Shown here: piece by piece, positions 13,301 through 28,300 of the stretch | Position numbering within the stretch: the first letter of the stretch is position 1 | How the letters are laid out: each line of letters begins with the position of its first letter | Program-made: the position numbers and the translations under genes | Source: Luidia sarsii | Taxonomy: Eukaryota > Echinodermata > Asteroidea > Paxillosida > Luidiidae | NCBI GenBank assembly: GCA_949987565.1 | Contig: OX465103.1 | Coordinates: 18,299,280 to 18,363,279 of the forward strand | Direction of reading: 5' to 3' | Length of the DNA stretch: 64,000 bases | Notes under the pieces: model-generated | The model's input: only the letters and a program-made list of their open reading frames with translations | Databases searched by the model: none | What the model was told of the DNA's origin: nothing

Positions 13301-16300
13301 TTTCAGTGAAGTATCACGTCAGTTTTTCATTCCAAGAAACTAATCACTTGTGAGTTCATTGTGTAATTGAAAGGTAGCATTTGGCTGGATCTTAGTACTG
13401 TGGAACGTCGCTATAACAAACGATATACTGAACATTCAGCTATAATGAACATGCCCTTTGGCTCCCAATTTTTGTATACAAAATATGTGGCCACAACTGC
13501 TATAACGAACGACCGCTATACCGAACATTTTTCATTGATTCCGGAATGTTCATTATAGTGACATTCCACTGTATACCTATGGCTACACCATAAATATAAC
13601 TGTACCAAGGGCATTTCAATTATGTGAGATGACTTCCAGCAAGATGTGATTTGAAAAGAAAAGTTTGATTTACAACCTGGAAGCAGCAAACAATGATAGA
13701 TAAGGATTATCGTCTCCGTCAAAATGAGCTGGAATTTTAGACAAAGACTTTCATCTCTGACTGACCAGTCTCCATTCAATTCTGGAGTCTGCATTCTAAC
13801 CACAAAGCCCCTGATCTACGGTAATTTACACTTGGGCAGTATGTGGGCCTTGTGGGGGCTTCTCAAAGGTTATTGCATGAAGTGATTGGCACGTTAGCAC
13901 CACTTATAGATGGAAAATGGACATTGAAACTAATTCAAAATAATCACAACTTAATTGAAAACAAGGTTGCATCATACTTTTGACAGCAGTACAAAGCATG
14001 CAAATGAAACAACACAACATGCATCTTTCAAGCAATTCATGCATAGAATAAGACACCCCACTGAAACGACATGAGAGTGATAGTAAACACAGTTCAAGTT
14101 GTGAATGAGTGCAAATCTAACTCATTCTGCTGCATGACTGGCAAGACAAAATGGATAGTAAGATGGCAATCAAGGATCTCTGAACAAACTGCATAACAAA
14201 TTGCCTGTTAGATTTACCGTAAAATCCTGGGTATAATGCGCACTTTTTTTCACCGCGGTAGATATCAAAAGTTGGGGGTGCGCATTATACACGATACAAG
14301 GATGTCCTGGTTTGGGTTTCAGTCATCAAACAGAAGCCGACCTTACATTGTATAACATTTTAACAATGGGGCTGTCAATCATTGTCCCCATTGCAAACTC
14401 TCCTGGTTTTTTTTTCCCCACGAGGTTACTTGGGCCCAAATTGATTTTCTTTTATTAGGAAGGCGATCCTCTTGTGATCAACCTTCCCATATTTTTTTTT
14501 TAAAGGAAACAAATGGAGGCATATCTGTGAAGCCACCATGGATGTGGACACTTTTTATGGAAACCGATGTATTGTTACATTGTATCACTTTTTTTTTAAA
14601 TTGGAGCTGTGGACCATCCTCCCCAATGCAAACTCTCCTGGTTTTTCCCCACTGCGAGGGAACTTGGGCTCAAAATTAAAATAGATGTTTTTAATCAGAG
14701 GGCGATCACCCTTCCCGCTGTGAGATTTTCAAGTTTTCCCGTGCTTTGTTTTTCCCACGGCGAGGTAACTTGGGCCCAAATGGATGTTTTTATTCGGAGA
14801 GCGATCATCCTTCCCGCTGTGAGATTTTCAAGTTTTCCGTGCTTGGTTTTTCCCACGGCGAGGTAACTTTGGCTCAAATGGATGTTTTTATTCGGAGAGC
14901 GATCATCCTTCCCGCTGTGGAATTTTGAAGTTTTCCGTGTTTGGTTTTTTCCACGGCGAGGTAACTTGGGCTCAAATGGATGTTTTTATTCGGAGAGCGA
15001 TCATCCTTCCCACTGTGGGATTTTCAAGTTTTCCGTGTTTGATTTTTTCCCACGGCGAGGTAACTTGGGCTCAAATGGATGTTTTCTTTGGGAGGGCGAT
15101 CATCCCTTCCCACTGTGGAAGATTTTGTTCAGTCAATAGACATACCTTTTTTTTAAGGGAAGCTGACCTTACATTGTATCACATTTCAACAATGGAGCTT
15201 TCATTCATCGTCCCCACCGCAAACTCTCCCGGGTCATGGCGGGGTAACTTGGGATCAAATTGATTTTTTTATTCGGAGGGTGAGGATCCTCCCCACTGTA
15301 TGCTCTCTTCTCTTTTTTTTCGCCTGGGCCAGGCTCGAAATAATGGACTTTTTTATTTGGAGGGTGATCATCCTTCCCACTGTGGGATGGAAACAACTTT
15401 ACAATGGACTCTGCAATCCATGCCACAGATTTTTTTTTTTCCTCTCGGTGAAGGTGAAAGTTGGGGGTGCGCATTATACACGGGTGCGCATTATACCCAG
15501 GATTTTACGGTAACTGCTATCTACCATTAGCAGTTGCAATACAGTACATGTAGGTTTGTCAACCTTGTTCCCAGGGTCTACCCATCTCCTTATTCTCCAT
15601 ACTGCAATGAACAGTAGTCCATTGTGAATGCTTACAGGGCATGACCCTTGCTTGTGCAGTATGCACTGGACAATGCGCTATCCACTTGAAATATAAATAC
15701 CCTTGTGGCCAGAAAGTGGTCAGCATGTGATTCTGATAACAAATTCTGAAACAAACAAGTCAAATAGCTTGCTGACAGTTGCCATTTGTGATGAAGCAGC
15801 TGGACAAATATCAAACAGAAAACAAATATTAACATACTTCAAAACTGGTGTTTGATCATAAAATTTTCAGCACCTTTTCCTTCCCACAGACCAACGAATT
15901 GCACAAATACATGTACACTTAGAGTGCGAAAGTGTGAATGTTGATAACACAAGCTAACTGACTGCCCATGACTGACGGACTAGGAATGACACAGAATTAT
16001 GGCGCAGTTAACAGGATGTCACTTCCCATGAGTGACACGCACAGACAGCCATGATGGAATTTTGTTTTAAACAGTTGCTATGGCAACCAACATTACACTT
16101 CAGCAATCCACACATGAACACCACTGACCAAGTACAAAAATACCATCACCTTCAATAAACAAGTTCACTTTACCGATCTAAACATTTCTAACCACATATA
16201 ATGTAAATCTAAAATTTAGTGGGCCTGACGTTTCGATCCTAGCAGGACCTTTCTCAAAGGCAGAGTGACAAGGACAAAACAGATACCATGTACACGAAGG

Positions 16301-19300
16301 AAGGGGGAGAGAGTGAATAGGACACGGATGAGAAACAAAGGACAAAGAGTGAAGCTGGTAGGGAGAGATCAAAGGGAAGGGCAAGGGGTAGGGTAGGGAT
16401 AAGTGAGAGGAGGGGGAAAGATCAAAGAGAAGGGCAAGGAGTGGGGTAGGGATTAGTGACAAGAGGGGGAAAGATCAAAGAGAGAAGTGTGAAGGACTGA
16501 ACACAAAAGAAGGATTATAAGAAAGCTGCATGGTGTTAGTCATTACCCTCCTGGATGTTGAGACCATGTGGTTGAATAGTCCGAAGACGCTTCATCCACA
16601 TTTTCTCACGGCTAAGACGGACAGCATTATTACGGTGACCAAGTGATTCTATGCCCAGTACACTCATGTCTGATATCGAATGATCAGGGAGATTGAAGTG
16701 ATACCCAACAGGGGTGTCCATTTTACCAGTTTTGATAGTAGACCTATGGCCATAGATTCGTTTTTTGAGGGTGTTTTTGGTCTCGCCAACATACTGAATA
16801 TTACAAACTCTACAAGAGATGAGGTATATGATGTTTGAGGTACATGTAGTGCACGTGATAGAGCCATAGGTCGTGTGGGTAGTTCCAGAAGAATATCCAT
16901 TGAAAGAGTCTATTTCCTTGACATGTGTCTTGCAAACAATGCATTTCGAGGTACACTTAAATGTACCAAATTTGGTTGGAGGTGAAGAGTCCAAAGGGGG
17001 AACCTCTGCTCGGACAATTAAGTCACGCAGGTTACGGGGGCGCCAGAAAGCCAAAACAGGCGAATTAGGAATGGTTTCAGCCAGACGATCTGAAGTGTGG
17101 AGAATATGGTGGTTTTCCTTAGTTATCTTCCTGAGAGGGGGAAGAGAAGGGTGGTAGGAAGTAACTAAGGGAACCTTGGGCTTGTCCTTGGGACCTGGTG
17201 GCTTTTGTTTTAGTGCCGAACTTCTAGGAATGGAATAGACTTTAGCAATGGAGTTCTTCACTTGGCGAGAACTATAGCCTCCAGCAACCAAGTTACTGGC
17301 CAATACACATGTATGGCGGCGAAAGTCAGACTCATTGGAACATAGAATGTACTGTGACAGTCCTATTAATTTCTACCATCCCATACACTATAAACAAAGA
17401 TGTACAGAGAATAGCATCTTAATTTTCAGATTCATAAATGGTAGTGAAAATTGGCAGCACTGTACAATGCCAAAACTGTATGAACAAATGACACAAGTTC
17501 CCAAGAGTACATGTACTTAACACCACAGATACAACCTGAGGAGAATGTAATGCTAGAGGTTATACAGTATGTAGGTCAACTTACCCTTGGGGCACTTAAC
17601 ACAGTCGTTAGTATCGTTGGCAATGTAATGTCCAGCCTCACACGGTATGCAGCTATTGGAGTCATGAATTAGTGGAATATACAGTATACAGTTAATGCAG
17701 TGTTAGTACATGCAGCTTTCATGCAGGGTATGGGGGACTGGACCAAAGCAATGTAGGGCCACACATATGGCATAGGCTTGGTGGGCAATGGTGAGACAGG
17801 GCAGGGTTGTCTTTCTATGCACTTCTCTTCTGCTGCAGTTGACTTTAGTTCAGCTCACTTCAGCAACCTTGGAACCATGTTTGACCATGGCTCTCCAGGC
17901 AGTGCAATCTTGTGCTTAAGAATCAATCTCAAACTCACTTAGGGGAATATTTCAGCATGTCCCGGTTGCACTTCTGAGGGGCACCGACAGGCCACTGGTC
18001 TCATTAGAGTTCGCCATATAGTAGTTGCTTTGGAAAGCTCACGCTTGCATGGGGTTTTGAGACATCCACCCAACATTAATCAGGGCAGTATACACTGCTG
18101 ACACCACATTTGAGGCACGTAGTTTAGAGAAGTTTATTTCCGGGGTGAAAAAAAATAAATGGCATAAAACCTTGCTGGTTTTTTTCTTCAAAGACAGCAA
18201 GTATACACTACACAAATGAGGCAAACTAAAGTCAATTGAAACGGACCACAAAATTGCGCTAACACTTGAATTCTAATTCAATTCAACATAAAAAATCACA
18301 ACAAAAAGATTGTAAATTATTAAAGGAGGTGCAAGGCATGGATCCCTGCTAGGACTTCTACAGGCTTCAGCAGAAAGACCATTCAAAGACGTTGTCTTTC
18401 CACACAGTACATGTCAATTTTAGACATCTTCTCCCATCCCATTTGTGCAGTGAAACTGGGACCGATTTCACTCACGCTTTGGGTTACTGGTAATCGTAAA
18501 CAGCAAAATCAATCGCAACTTAGTGATCGGTTTGTGATGGATTTCAGACTTAGTGATCGATTTTGTCCTTTGCAATGATTGCAAAGCATTAGTGAAATCA
18601 GGCCCTAGATTCCCCTAATATACATGTACATCCTGGGGTGGATTTCACAAAGCTTTACGAAGCTTTAACCCATCTTACAGTAGGATGGATAACCCATCGT
18701 AAATTGTGATACACCGTATGGTTTGTGTGCATCGCCTATTGTCTTGCGATTGATTGGAAGTTACGATGAGTTTGGTGAAATCGACTGCTGGCCAAATATG
18801 ACAGGATGACCGAGATATCATTTCGTAAAATAATATTTTCAGCAAGCAACATAAAAAAAGCAAATTGCTTGCATGCAATATTCATAGCCATTTGACAGGC
18901 TCAGACCTTCAAAACCAAAAGAGTTTTGTTTCTTTCCTTTGCATTTAAGGACAAAGTTACAGGTAGTTTCTTCAGTGTTTAGTCTTTAGTGTTCATGCAC
19001 TGTAGGCGAGGGTAGGGGTAGGAGGTATGGGTTGAGGTGGGGGAGGGTATAAGGGTTGCAGGGGGTATAAGGGTTGCGGGGGTATAAGGGTTGTGGGGGG
19101 GATAAGAGTTGCAGGGGAGGGGAGGTCAGGCTCCTTTCTTACCCCTTCATGTTACTCCCCAAGGGGCATTTCTTGCACTCCGCCGCACCTCCATTCAGGG
19201 TGTTGGTGACACTCACGCTGTAGATCTTGGCACTGATAGACCAACAAAAAGCCAAGCACAGAGAATCATCAACCACACAGTCAGCCTAAGACTCCCTGTA

Positions 19301-22300
19301 GCCCCCATGCTTAGATGTAGATGTCATAATGCGGCCACTTATACAGTAGTGGCAGCATGAGTTTATAGCGATGACAATGCAAAGGGAAACAGACGCATGA
19401 ATGTGAACGATGGCTCACGCACTCACTCATCTCTGTAGTCTCACCGACCGTTGGTGCACTGATGCACGAACCTCCTCCACTCTCCCATAACCTTGGTCTT
19501 CCCTATCAGGTCGTATGGGGGTGTTGGTCCATTCCCTTACATCATCCAGCCACTGTCTCCCGGGTCTGCCTCTTTTGTTAGGAACCTGTGTTAACCCTAG
19601 TGTTATGTCCTGTGCTATTGTGTAAAGTAGTAACTTTCCTTTTTTTCCCCGATGTTAGCTAGAGGATCTAAATGGCCGCACTTTTCTTTCATTTCTTCCC
19701 TGACAGATCAATTTGTTCTCTTCTGTGTCCATATGATTCCTAGCAGTCTTCTCTGTATTTTCATGTCAAGTACGTCAAGAGCTTTCAGTTCTTTGGAACC
19801 TGTTGTCCAAGCCTCACATCCATATATCACAGAGGCCATCACTATCGATGTCATGGCTGGACTCGCCTAATTCACTTACTCCTTGCTTGTGACATCACAA
19901 GCCTTCAATAGCATCCTTACCAAGGCTAAAAGGAAGGCCAGAAAGAGTGGCCAAGATTTGGTATATTCCATATATATATATCAGGCTCAGTTTATTTCTA
20001 CTTTGGTTGAAAAGAGGACACTACGTTTTGCACAAGCTATTCAAGTGTCAACAGTCAAGCTCTTTCGGCCTGCTACTGAGATTTTGGGAAAGACAATATT
20101 ATAAATTGTCAGTCATGAGAGAGAGAGACTCACACGTCATTGCGATAGTTGTAGGTGGGCTTGTGGGAATAGTCGCTAGAGATGTCTGTCTTCTGGAAGG
20201 CCCAGCTGAACACTATGGGGCCACTCTTGGTGATGGAGTACCTGAAAGGAAGCAGAGGGAATGAGGTTGGAGGAAGCAACATCACAGAGTTCCTTGGACA
20301 CTCAGACCCAACTGGATTCATTAACCACTTGTTTTTAGAGGAGAGCTGAGATGGTTTCAGCAGTGTTAGCGCTCGAATGACGGGGGATGATAATAATGAA
20401 GTTAATGCAAAAAAACTGTTGCAAACTGCTCACTGAATAAGATGACCTGCAATACATAAATCTCAAAAGATGGAGGGCCTGACGTTTCGATCCTAGCAGG
20501 ACCTTTCTCAAAGGCAAAGTGACCAGGTCATACACAGACAGTCAGGGGAAGGAAAGCCCTGACACACATGACAAAGGAAGGACAAAATGGATGCAAATGT
20601 ACACCAAGGGAGGGGAGATTAGGGAAAACAAACAAAAGGGTCCTCTAACTTTTGAGATGAGAATGATGAAGCGCATGAAGACATCACTCAATACTCAATA
20701 CAATAAAGAAGAGCTTATTGTAATGATTGGTTGCCACCCTTCAGGCCCACAGAATCTTATGGGGAAGCCTAACCTGTACACCTGCTTGGACTGAGCTCCA
20801 GTCCACTCCTCAATGATGGGCGAACCGTCGGCATCGTCCTGCACAAAGAAGAGAGCGCAGTTGCTGGTGCACTCCAGGCTGAACCAAAAGGAAATGACAC
20901 CCAGCTCCTCAGCTCGGCCATCAAAGTAGCCCTCCTCTGACCTCATGCCGTCCAGCTGAAGGTCCAGGACCAGGTAGACGTCGTCAGCATGGCCCATGCC
21001 ACTGTGGATGTGGTCATCAGCCAGCTGCCAGCCTTCCTCATCTGAGCAGCCAATACCTGTAGGAAAGTGGAGGCAGGAGTTGGGATGAATCAAGGAGGGA
21101 CATTGGGGCTTGAATTTCAGAAGAAAAAAAAGGAACTGAAAGCCCCCACACACCATTGGTAAAGGTCTTAAAAACGCGTCCATACTTTGTATAATCCAGC
21201 ATATGCATGAGATAGCACACATGTGAAAGTTTCAGCTCAATCCATCAAGCATGTTGCGAGAAAATGGTAAAATAGACAACAGGTCTAGTAACTGAAAGCC
21301 CCTACACACCATTGGTAAAGGTCTTAGAAACGCGTCCATACTTTGTCTAATCCAGCATATGCATGAGATAACACATATGTGAAAGTTTCAGCTCAATCCA
21401 TCAACCATATTGCGAGAAAATGGTGAAAAACTGTTTCATTTTCTCATCAAACTGTGTCAGCTTCCAGGATAGTAAAATGCACCTAGCAGAATTTCCAATA
21501 GCACCGCCATGCGTTTAAACTGGAAAATTGCTGGTCTGCAGTCAAAGGATATTAGTACAGACGCTACTCGTTCACAGAACATGTGCAATTGTTGAGTGAG
21601 CTTTGAAAATGACTGTTTAAAAAACCTGCATGGCAGTCACAGGCACTGGAAAAAGGTCCAGTGTGAAGTGGTTTATTGCAGTAACTGCACAAGTGCACAT
21701 ACATGTACCTTGTTAACATTTCAAATAAGGCTATCCGTAATCACAAACAATTCTATGAAATTGTGTCTAACTTTGTGGAGTGAAAGCCCTGGACTGACCT
21801 GAGAGACTGAGGCAGGTGGCATCAATGTTAGGGGGCATACCATGCCAGCGGATGTAGTTCATTCCATACACAGGGGAAGTATTGGGAGGACACACCTTAC
21901 AAGCTGGTGGGGAGAAAACAGGAAAACAAAACAATGCAATGTGATGGTGTTTATGTCAAACCCTCCGAAATGTAGTTGCCAGGGCTCGAATTTCCGAAAA
22001 CAAATGTACTAGACAATAGGTCAAGTAACTGAAGACTCTTACTGGACCTGTGCCATAGATAAGGAAAATAACCACCAAATTGTACATGCAGTGAAAGGAA
22101 TACCATGAGAAAATGCTGTTTACTTGTAAGTGTACTATATACATGTAGCTCAAAGTCAAAGTTGTATAATGTATTGACATTTTCTTCATGGTGCAAGAAA
22201 AATCCACTAGACAGTTGGTCCAGTGCAGTCAGCACTAGACTGACGCTGAAATCACTAGACTCAGTCCACAGTCTAGTGGATATTTCGAGCCCTGGTTGCA

Positions 22301-25300
22301 CAAGAACCGTTCCCAATATAAAAATAATCTCCATTTGAATTGCGATTCATAAACTTTTTTTTGGTCGCGTCCACACAGACCAAAGAATCATGAGCAGATT
22401 GTGGTTAGCAGTTGTGGTCAAATGGTGGGTGTGTCCTTGAGGGTGGCCCACACAGGGAGACATATAAACAAGCACGGCACTTCCTGTCAATCAGAGCGTG
22501 AGCGGTGCATTGTGGGATTAAAAAATCCCGGTGCGATTCAGTGGAGCGTTTCCACAAACCGCATTGCAAATAAACACGATTATTTGAAAAAGTCTCACTC
22601 TTTGCGGAGTCCGAATCGCAATTCAAATCCCACACACACAAAAAAGCAGTGGAGTTTGGATCACGATTCAGATCCAAATAATCGCGTTGATTTGGTGTAG
22701 TGGAAACGTCCCAATAGTGTGGTTGTGGCAATTCCTGGATAAACATTTCTCCTCAGATACTTAGATACACACCAAGTTGCTAGTAAAAATTTGCCCTCTA
22801 AAACCTTTAACCTCAGCCCTGTACAAAATCAGACACCAGTGTCTGATGAAATAAGTCACTTATTATCTACTGCCCTATGTTGGCCATGTTACACATTAGA
22901 AAGCTGAATAAGCTTTCCAACAACCCTATGGTCCCCTGTACGATACCGTATATACAAAAGGAGATCCAAAGTTAAAAGCACCATGCAATTCCCTTTCAAG
23001 CGATTTTTGAATGCGTAACATGTCCATACATTTTGTGCACTACTTCCAGTCACTTTGTCTGCATAATTACACAAGGTGTAATCTTTCCAATGATATAAAA
23101 AAAACATTATACCGGTTACTTGATGAGGATTGTAAAGGTTGGACTTATAATGTAAACCTGCTTAACAAACAAAGTCCCCCAAAACAGGCCAGAGTGTAAA
23201 GGCCAGAGTGAGAAATGATGAACATAATGGCATCATTATGATTAGGCCTGGGACGAAATGTCGACTAACCGACATTTCGCGACCGGCAAAGACATGCCGA
23301 AATTTCGACATTCGTTTTCACGAAAGTCGACTTGTCGCGGTGGCGACTTGTCGGCGACCAGTCGACCCCCCGTCGACCAGTCGACCCCAACGACAAGTCG
23401 ACCTCCCATGGCACAGCACGAAATTTCCACCAGTCGAACTCCAACGGCACGGCACGGAATTTCGACCAGTCAAAATCCCACAGCACGGCACGAAATTTCG
23501 ACCAGTCGAACTCCCACAGCACGGCACGGAATTTCGACCAGTCGAACTCGCACGGCACGGCACGGCATGGCACGGCATGCCGCGAAACACAGTGCAATCG
23601 GCCCATCGTATACAGTACTAACACAACACTGCCTTCAGTGTAGCAAGGGGCGGTCGGTCGTTGGACAGTTCCATTTTATTTAGGGGAGCATAATTATGTA
23701 TGTGCTGTTTCGGCGTCCAATCAGACTACCGTTTCCACGCCAACATACGGAAATGTATTATTCATAGACCTTCCCAGTGTACCATTGGTTCTAATTCGGC
23801 CATTACATATTCATCAGAATTCGTTTTGGACACTGCCGTCCTCAGTGTACTGACGGAGGTCTGGGAACACAAGTGCGATGACCTTTCCCACTTGCGCACC
23901 ACGTGCTAACTGCAGGATTTGAGGATTGTTACATGTACACGTACGTACACATGAACTGTACATGTACATACAGTACATGTATACATGTGCAGTACTTTTT
24001 AGGCATGAACAAATCCAGAGATCGGCAAAACTTTCTGTGTACATGGACATTATACTGATATAGTTTTCACCAGAATGTAATCACCTCGTAATGTGTTTTT
24101 TTTCTGTTAAAAATAATGATTCATTTCCTTATTTTAACGCAAACTTTATTTGAAAAAAGGGTTTTGATAAAACAAATGTAAACAGACTTAAAGACTGTTT
24201 GCGCTGGACTTCTACTAAAAATAATCTGAAATGATACACGACACTATTGAAGACTGCTTTCTGAATATAAATGTCCCAATTTCCCCAATAAAAAAATACA
24301 GGCCCTCGACTCCTCAAATTTCGTTGTCATTAATTTGAGAAAGGTCCCGCTAGTCAAGCCATGGGATCAAAACACGGGGATCAAAATCATTTTTCCTTCC
24401 GACAGTTCAGTTTGTTTATTTTACGAACTCACGCCGTGCCGTGATTATTAGCAGTGCGAATTAAGTTGCGGACTAATCTGTTCACCCTTCACGGAAAATC
24501 ATCAACCTCACCGAAAGCACGACCAGATTGTACTTTTTCTTCCAGAGGATAATTAACTGGTTGGTGAAAGGTTGGAGTTGCTGTTTCTCCATAATATTCT
24601 GAAATGCCTAGAGACGAAACAACTCCCTGTTTGAGGTCCACATTTCTGGGAGGCTTTGCACGTAAGCAATATTGTGACACTTACACGTGCGCTGTAAAAA
24701 AGTCCGCCATGACCATGATGAGTCCACAGTTTCACCGGCCCATTCCAAAAATGGAAAGGGGGGTTAATAGAGTCAAGTTCTTAAATTAAACAAAAATAGA
24801 CACACATTTTTCCGAAGTTCTGAAACCATTTCAGAATAAATGGCTTACAAAACATGAAAATGCGTGCATGACACAAAGCTATGCATGCAAGTCCTGTAAA
24901 CCAATGAAATTAAATTCATTCCACAACCACAATTTAATTTTTCCCCTACAATGAAAATGGAAGTGTCCGTCTGGTCTTGTTGTATTCGCTGCAGAGCTGG
25001 TAACACACATGTACACACTACACATGTACATGTACATACATGTGTGCACGTGTGTAGATGGCGTGTACATGTACTGTACATGTACATGTACATGTACACG
25101 TGTATAGTTATACAATAAAAACGCGTGTACTAAACAATGGTCGACTAGTCGACTTTTCGCGACTATTACGCCAACGACTAATCGACTCTTGAAAATCAAT
25201 AGTCGCCCAGCACTAATTATGATGACATGAATGGTTCTTTTTCTAACACCTCTTGTTAAAGAGACACTTCATATGAAGTTCACACAAATCCCAACTGATG

Positions 25301-28300
25301 TGCCTTGTCTACCAAGCAGAGCTTCAAATCCTACTGCAGGGCTTGAAACGAAAGGAGCGCGATCGCACTCGCGCTCCTCCGCGCTCCTTAATGTTTTCCA
25401 AGGAGAGCAAAAAAAAGCGCTCCCTACAAATTTAACGAGAGCATTATGATTTTTTAAAAACCGTGAAAGTTTAATCACCTTGTTTTTTGTTGTTTTTTGT
25501 TCACATGAGTTAAAAGCACAAATGTTTTGTGTCAGAAATTTAAGACATTTGCCAACCAAATCTGCTCTAAAAACGGCTTTTGAGTTTTGGGACCGTACTC
25601 GTCGTCGTGATTTACGTTGTGTTGATCGTTTGTGGTGCGTGATCGCGCGCTGCCCAGTGTGTGCACTAGGCACGTGTACGTATGCAATGATTAGTAGACT
25701 TCCGCCAGCCCTTACAGTTGTTTTCTAACAAATAAACTAATGTTTATTACATTTATACCAGCGATATTTCGAGTTTCGCGGTCAACCAAAGTACGCATAC
25801 CAGATAAGAAATGTTTTTTTCTAGAATTCTAGAAAATTTGAGAAGGATTTTTCATTTCTTTCTTGAGATATTGGAAGTTCAAATTTGCCAAATCGTTCCG
25901 TTCGGCCGCGGCAGATCGAGCTAAAATGGCGGAGAAAAAGTCAAACTCGTGTTTTCCGGCCGCCTAGCGCACCCTGTAAACATCGTCAAAATTTGTCGAT
26001 TTTACCCTCAAATTGAAGCCTATATTCTCCTCTTTCTATTCATACCACTTTCAACAATAATGACTAAGGGATAAATATTAAATTAAATGAAAACAACATT
26101 CGGAGACGAACGATGGAAGTAATGCATTTTAGTTATGACCGATTTCCCTTCGCGACGTTAACCAGGTTGGCAAGTCTAGGTTTGGTTTCCGCCTCTAAGT
26201 AAAGCCATAGCGACACTACAGGAGCTGTAGGGCCGAAACCAGCCTACGCACTGCACGTGACATGACAAAACCCATCTTTGCACATGCACAGCGGCCGCAA
26301 GGCTGCATACGATCGAGTACGCTGCGCTACTCAAGCCTGATCGGAACTTCGTACTTCCAGGAGTATTAGCGAGACGGTCACTCACGCTACAAAAAAGTGC
26401 AATTTATTTCAATACCGAAACAAAACATGAATTGGGATGATAATGGGTTTCTTTCTTTGTCGTTGGAATTGAGTGGGTTTTTTCTTTTGTTTTTCATAGA
26501 AAAAAATCGCTCTCCTTAAATCAACAAAGTGAATTAAGGAGAGCAATTTTTAGCGCTCCTCGTATTTATTAAAATGAAGGCCTGCTACTGACTGGTTAGC
26601 TTAGGATATTGGAACTTCAGACCACGGACTGCAAAGAACAACTGTCTTAAACTGTTGACATGATGAAAAAGCAGAAGAGAAAATGACAGGATAGAACACG
26701 GCTTTTCTGCAGAAGCAGCATAAACACTTGCGTATTCAATCACAACTGTTGGTCTCTCTGAAGTATTGGTTTGTTTTAATGGACTAAACACAATGGATAA
26801 TTCTGCTAATGCTGTAAAAGATCAACTTTGGGAGAATGTCTTAGGGCATACCAATAGGGACATCTTTTGGTATGGCGCTTCATCCAAAAATATTGGAGAC
26901 CTACTGTAGGCCTTCCAAATTATCAAAATACAAATGCACTGACACACTGACTACCAGCCTGAAGTGTGGATAAGACTTCAAAGGTTTGCATGGTGGAAAC
27001 ACTAAGTAGATGGTTTGTGGTGACACCATGTAGCTCTTCTCTTTCAAGAAGTGTGGCTCTGAAAAGAGCCGGTAACTCAACGTTTCGGGTAGTGTGTACT
27101 CCGGAGACTCTGACGACGGACAGAGTACACACTACCCGAAGCCTTGAGTTCCCGGCTCTTTTCAGAGCCACACTTCATGAAAGCGAAGAGCTACAAGGTG
27201 TCACCGCAAACCTTCCACTTGGCCTCAAGCGTGCCGTCACAGACCTGCCATTGGCACCACTCACCTGAGGAGCCATTGGAGTACATGTTGTTGGGGCAGA
27301 AGGTGCAGGTGGTGTGGTTGAAGGCTGACATGCCAGGATTGCATGGGGGACATTCCTCCACCTTGCCCGAGGGTGGCAGGTGCACAACTCCCTTGATATC
27401 GCTGCGACACATCCGGGGCTGCACCCACTGGTAAAGCACGCTGGTCTGCAATCGACAGGAGAGTTATAGATTTTACCACCAAGAGTTGAGCCACAACTCC
27501 TACAACTAGAAGTAATGGTTCAGACGTCTGCACTAGAAAGTGGGAATTGCGGTTTTGATTCCGCCCAAGCTGCCTGTAATATTTTCATCAGGCATTGGGC
27601 AAAGCACTGGGCACTCAGTGCTTATTACATCGAGCAGGGCAAACCCTCATTGAATTAAATTCTCCTTGATGCAAACATCATGTTATGTGTATAATGCAAT
27701 GCAGTACCCACCACTCTACATTAATCGAATCCATCACACGACCTCAACCAGCTCGGTGGTCAAGTGGTTAAGACGTCGGCACTAGAAAGTAGGAGTCATA
27801 GGTTTGAATCCTGCCTGAGCAGCCTGAAATTTGTTTATCAGGCATTGGGCAAAGCACTGGGCACTCAGTACTTACTACATGTATGTCAAGCAGGACAAAC
27901 CCACATTGAATTAGAAATAATGCTGCATTGAAAATAACATTGTGAAGCCACTGAAGAGTTAACGGTGATCTGATACCTGGTGTTCACCAGTGATTAAGAG
28001 AATGTTGCAGTAGACTACATGTATGTGATAAGTTGAGCTCATGTGCCTTTCTCTTGGTGTGATTAGAATGCAGCAGATCATGTCGGTAGGAAATGACTGC
28101 TGCCAGTAAGCTAGCATCTTCCATTGACTCATTTGTAATTTCAAGCCGTAGCCAATGTATTTGCATACAATCTTACACACACCTACCGGTATATGTATCT
28201 GGGCTTGCATTTCTAATTCCCTGGCTTGGGCCCAGCACTCAGACTAAAAATACAGCTTGCAGTTTTCCTTGCTCAAAGATAAAAACTGAGTGCCTGTTTG

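Noticed and set aside
14609..15474. Overlapping frames on both strands at 14.6-15.5 kb
   Set aside because: They translate the ~110-bp tandem core of a non-autonomous pogo-like element bounded by TIRs.
20695..21222. 175-aa single frame treated as a stand-alone gene
   Set aside because: Only 20774-21056 matches the ELAPOR family and has proper splice sites in phase; the rest is intron read-through.
23208..23683. Five overlapping frames (Arg/Thr/Ser-rich) near 23.2-23.7 kb
   Set aside because: Translation of the 36-bp array in the left end of a hAT element.
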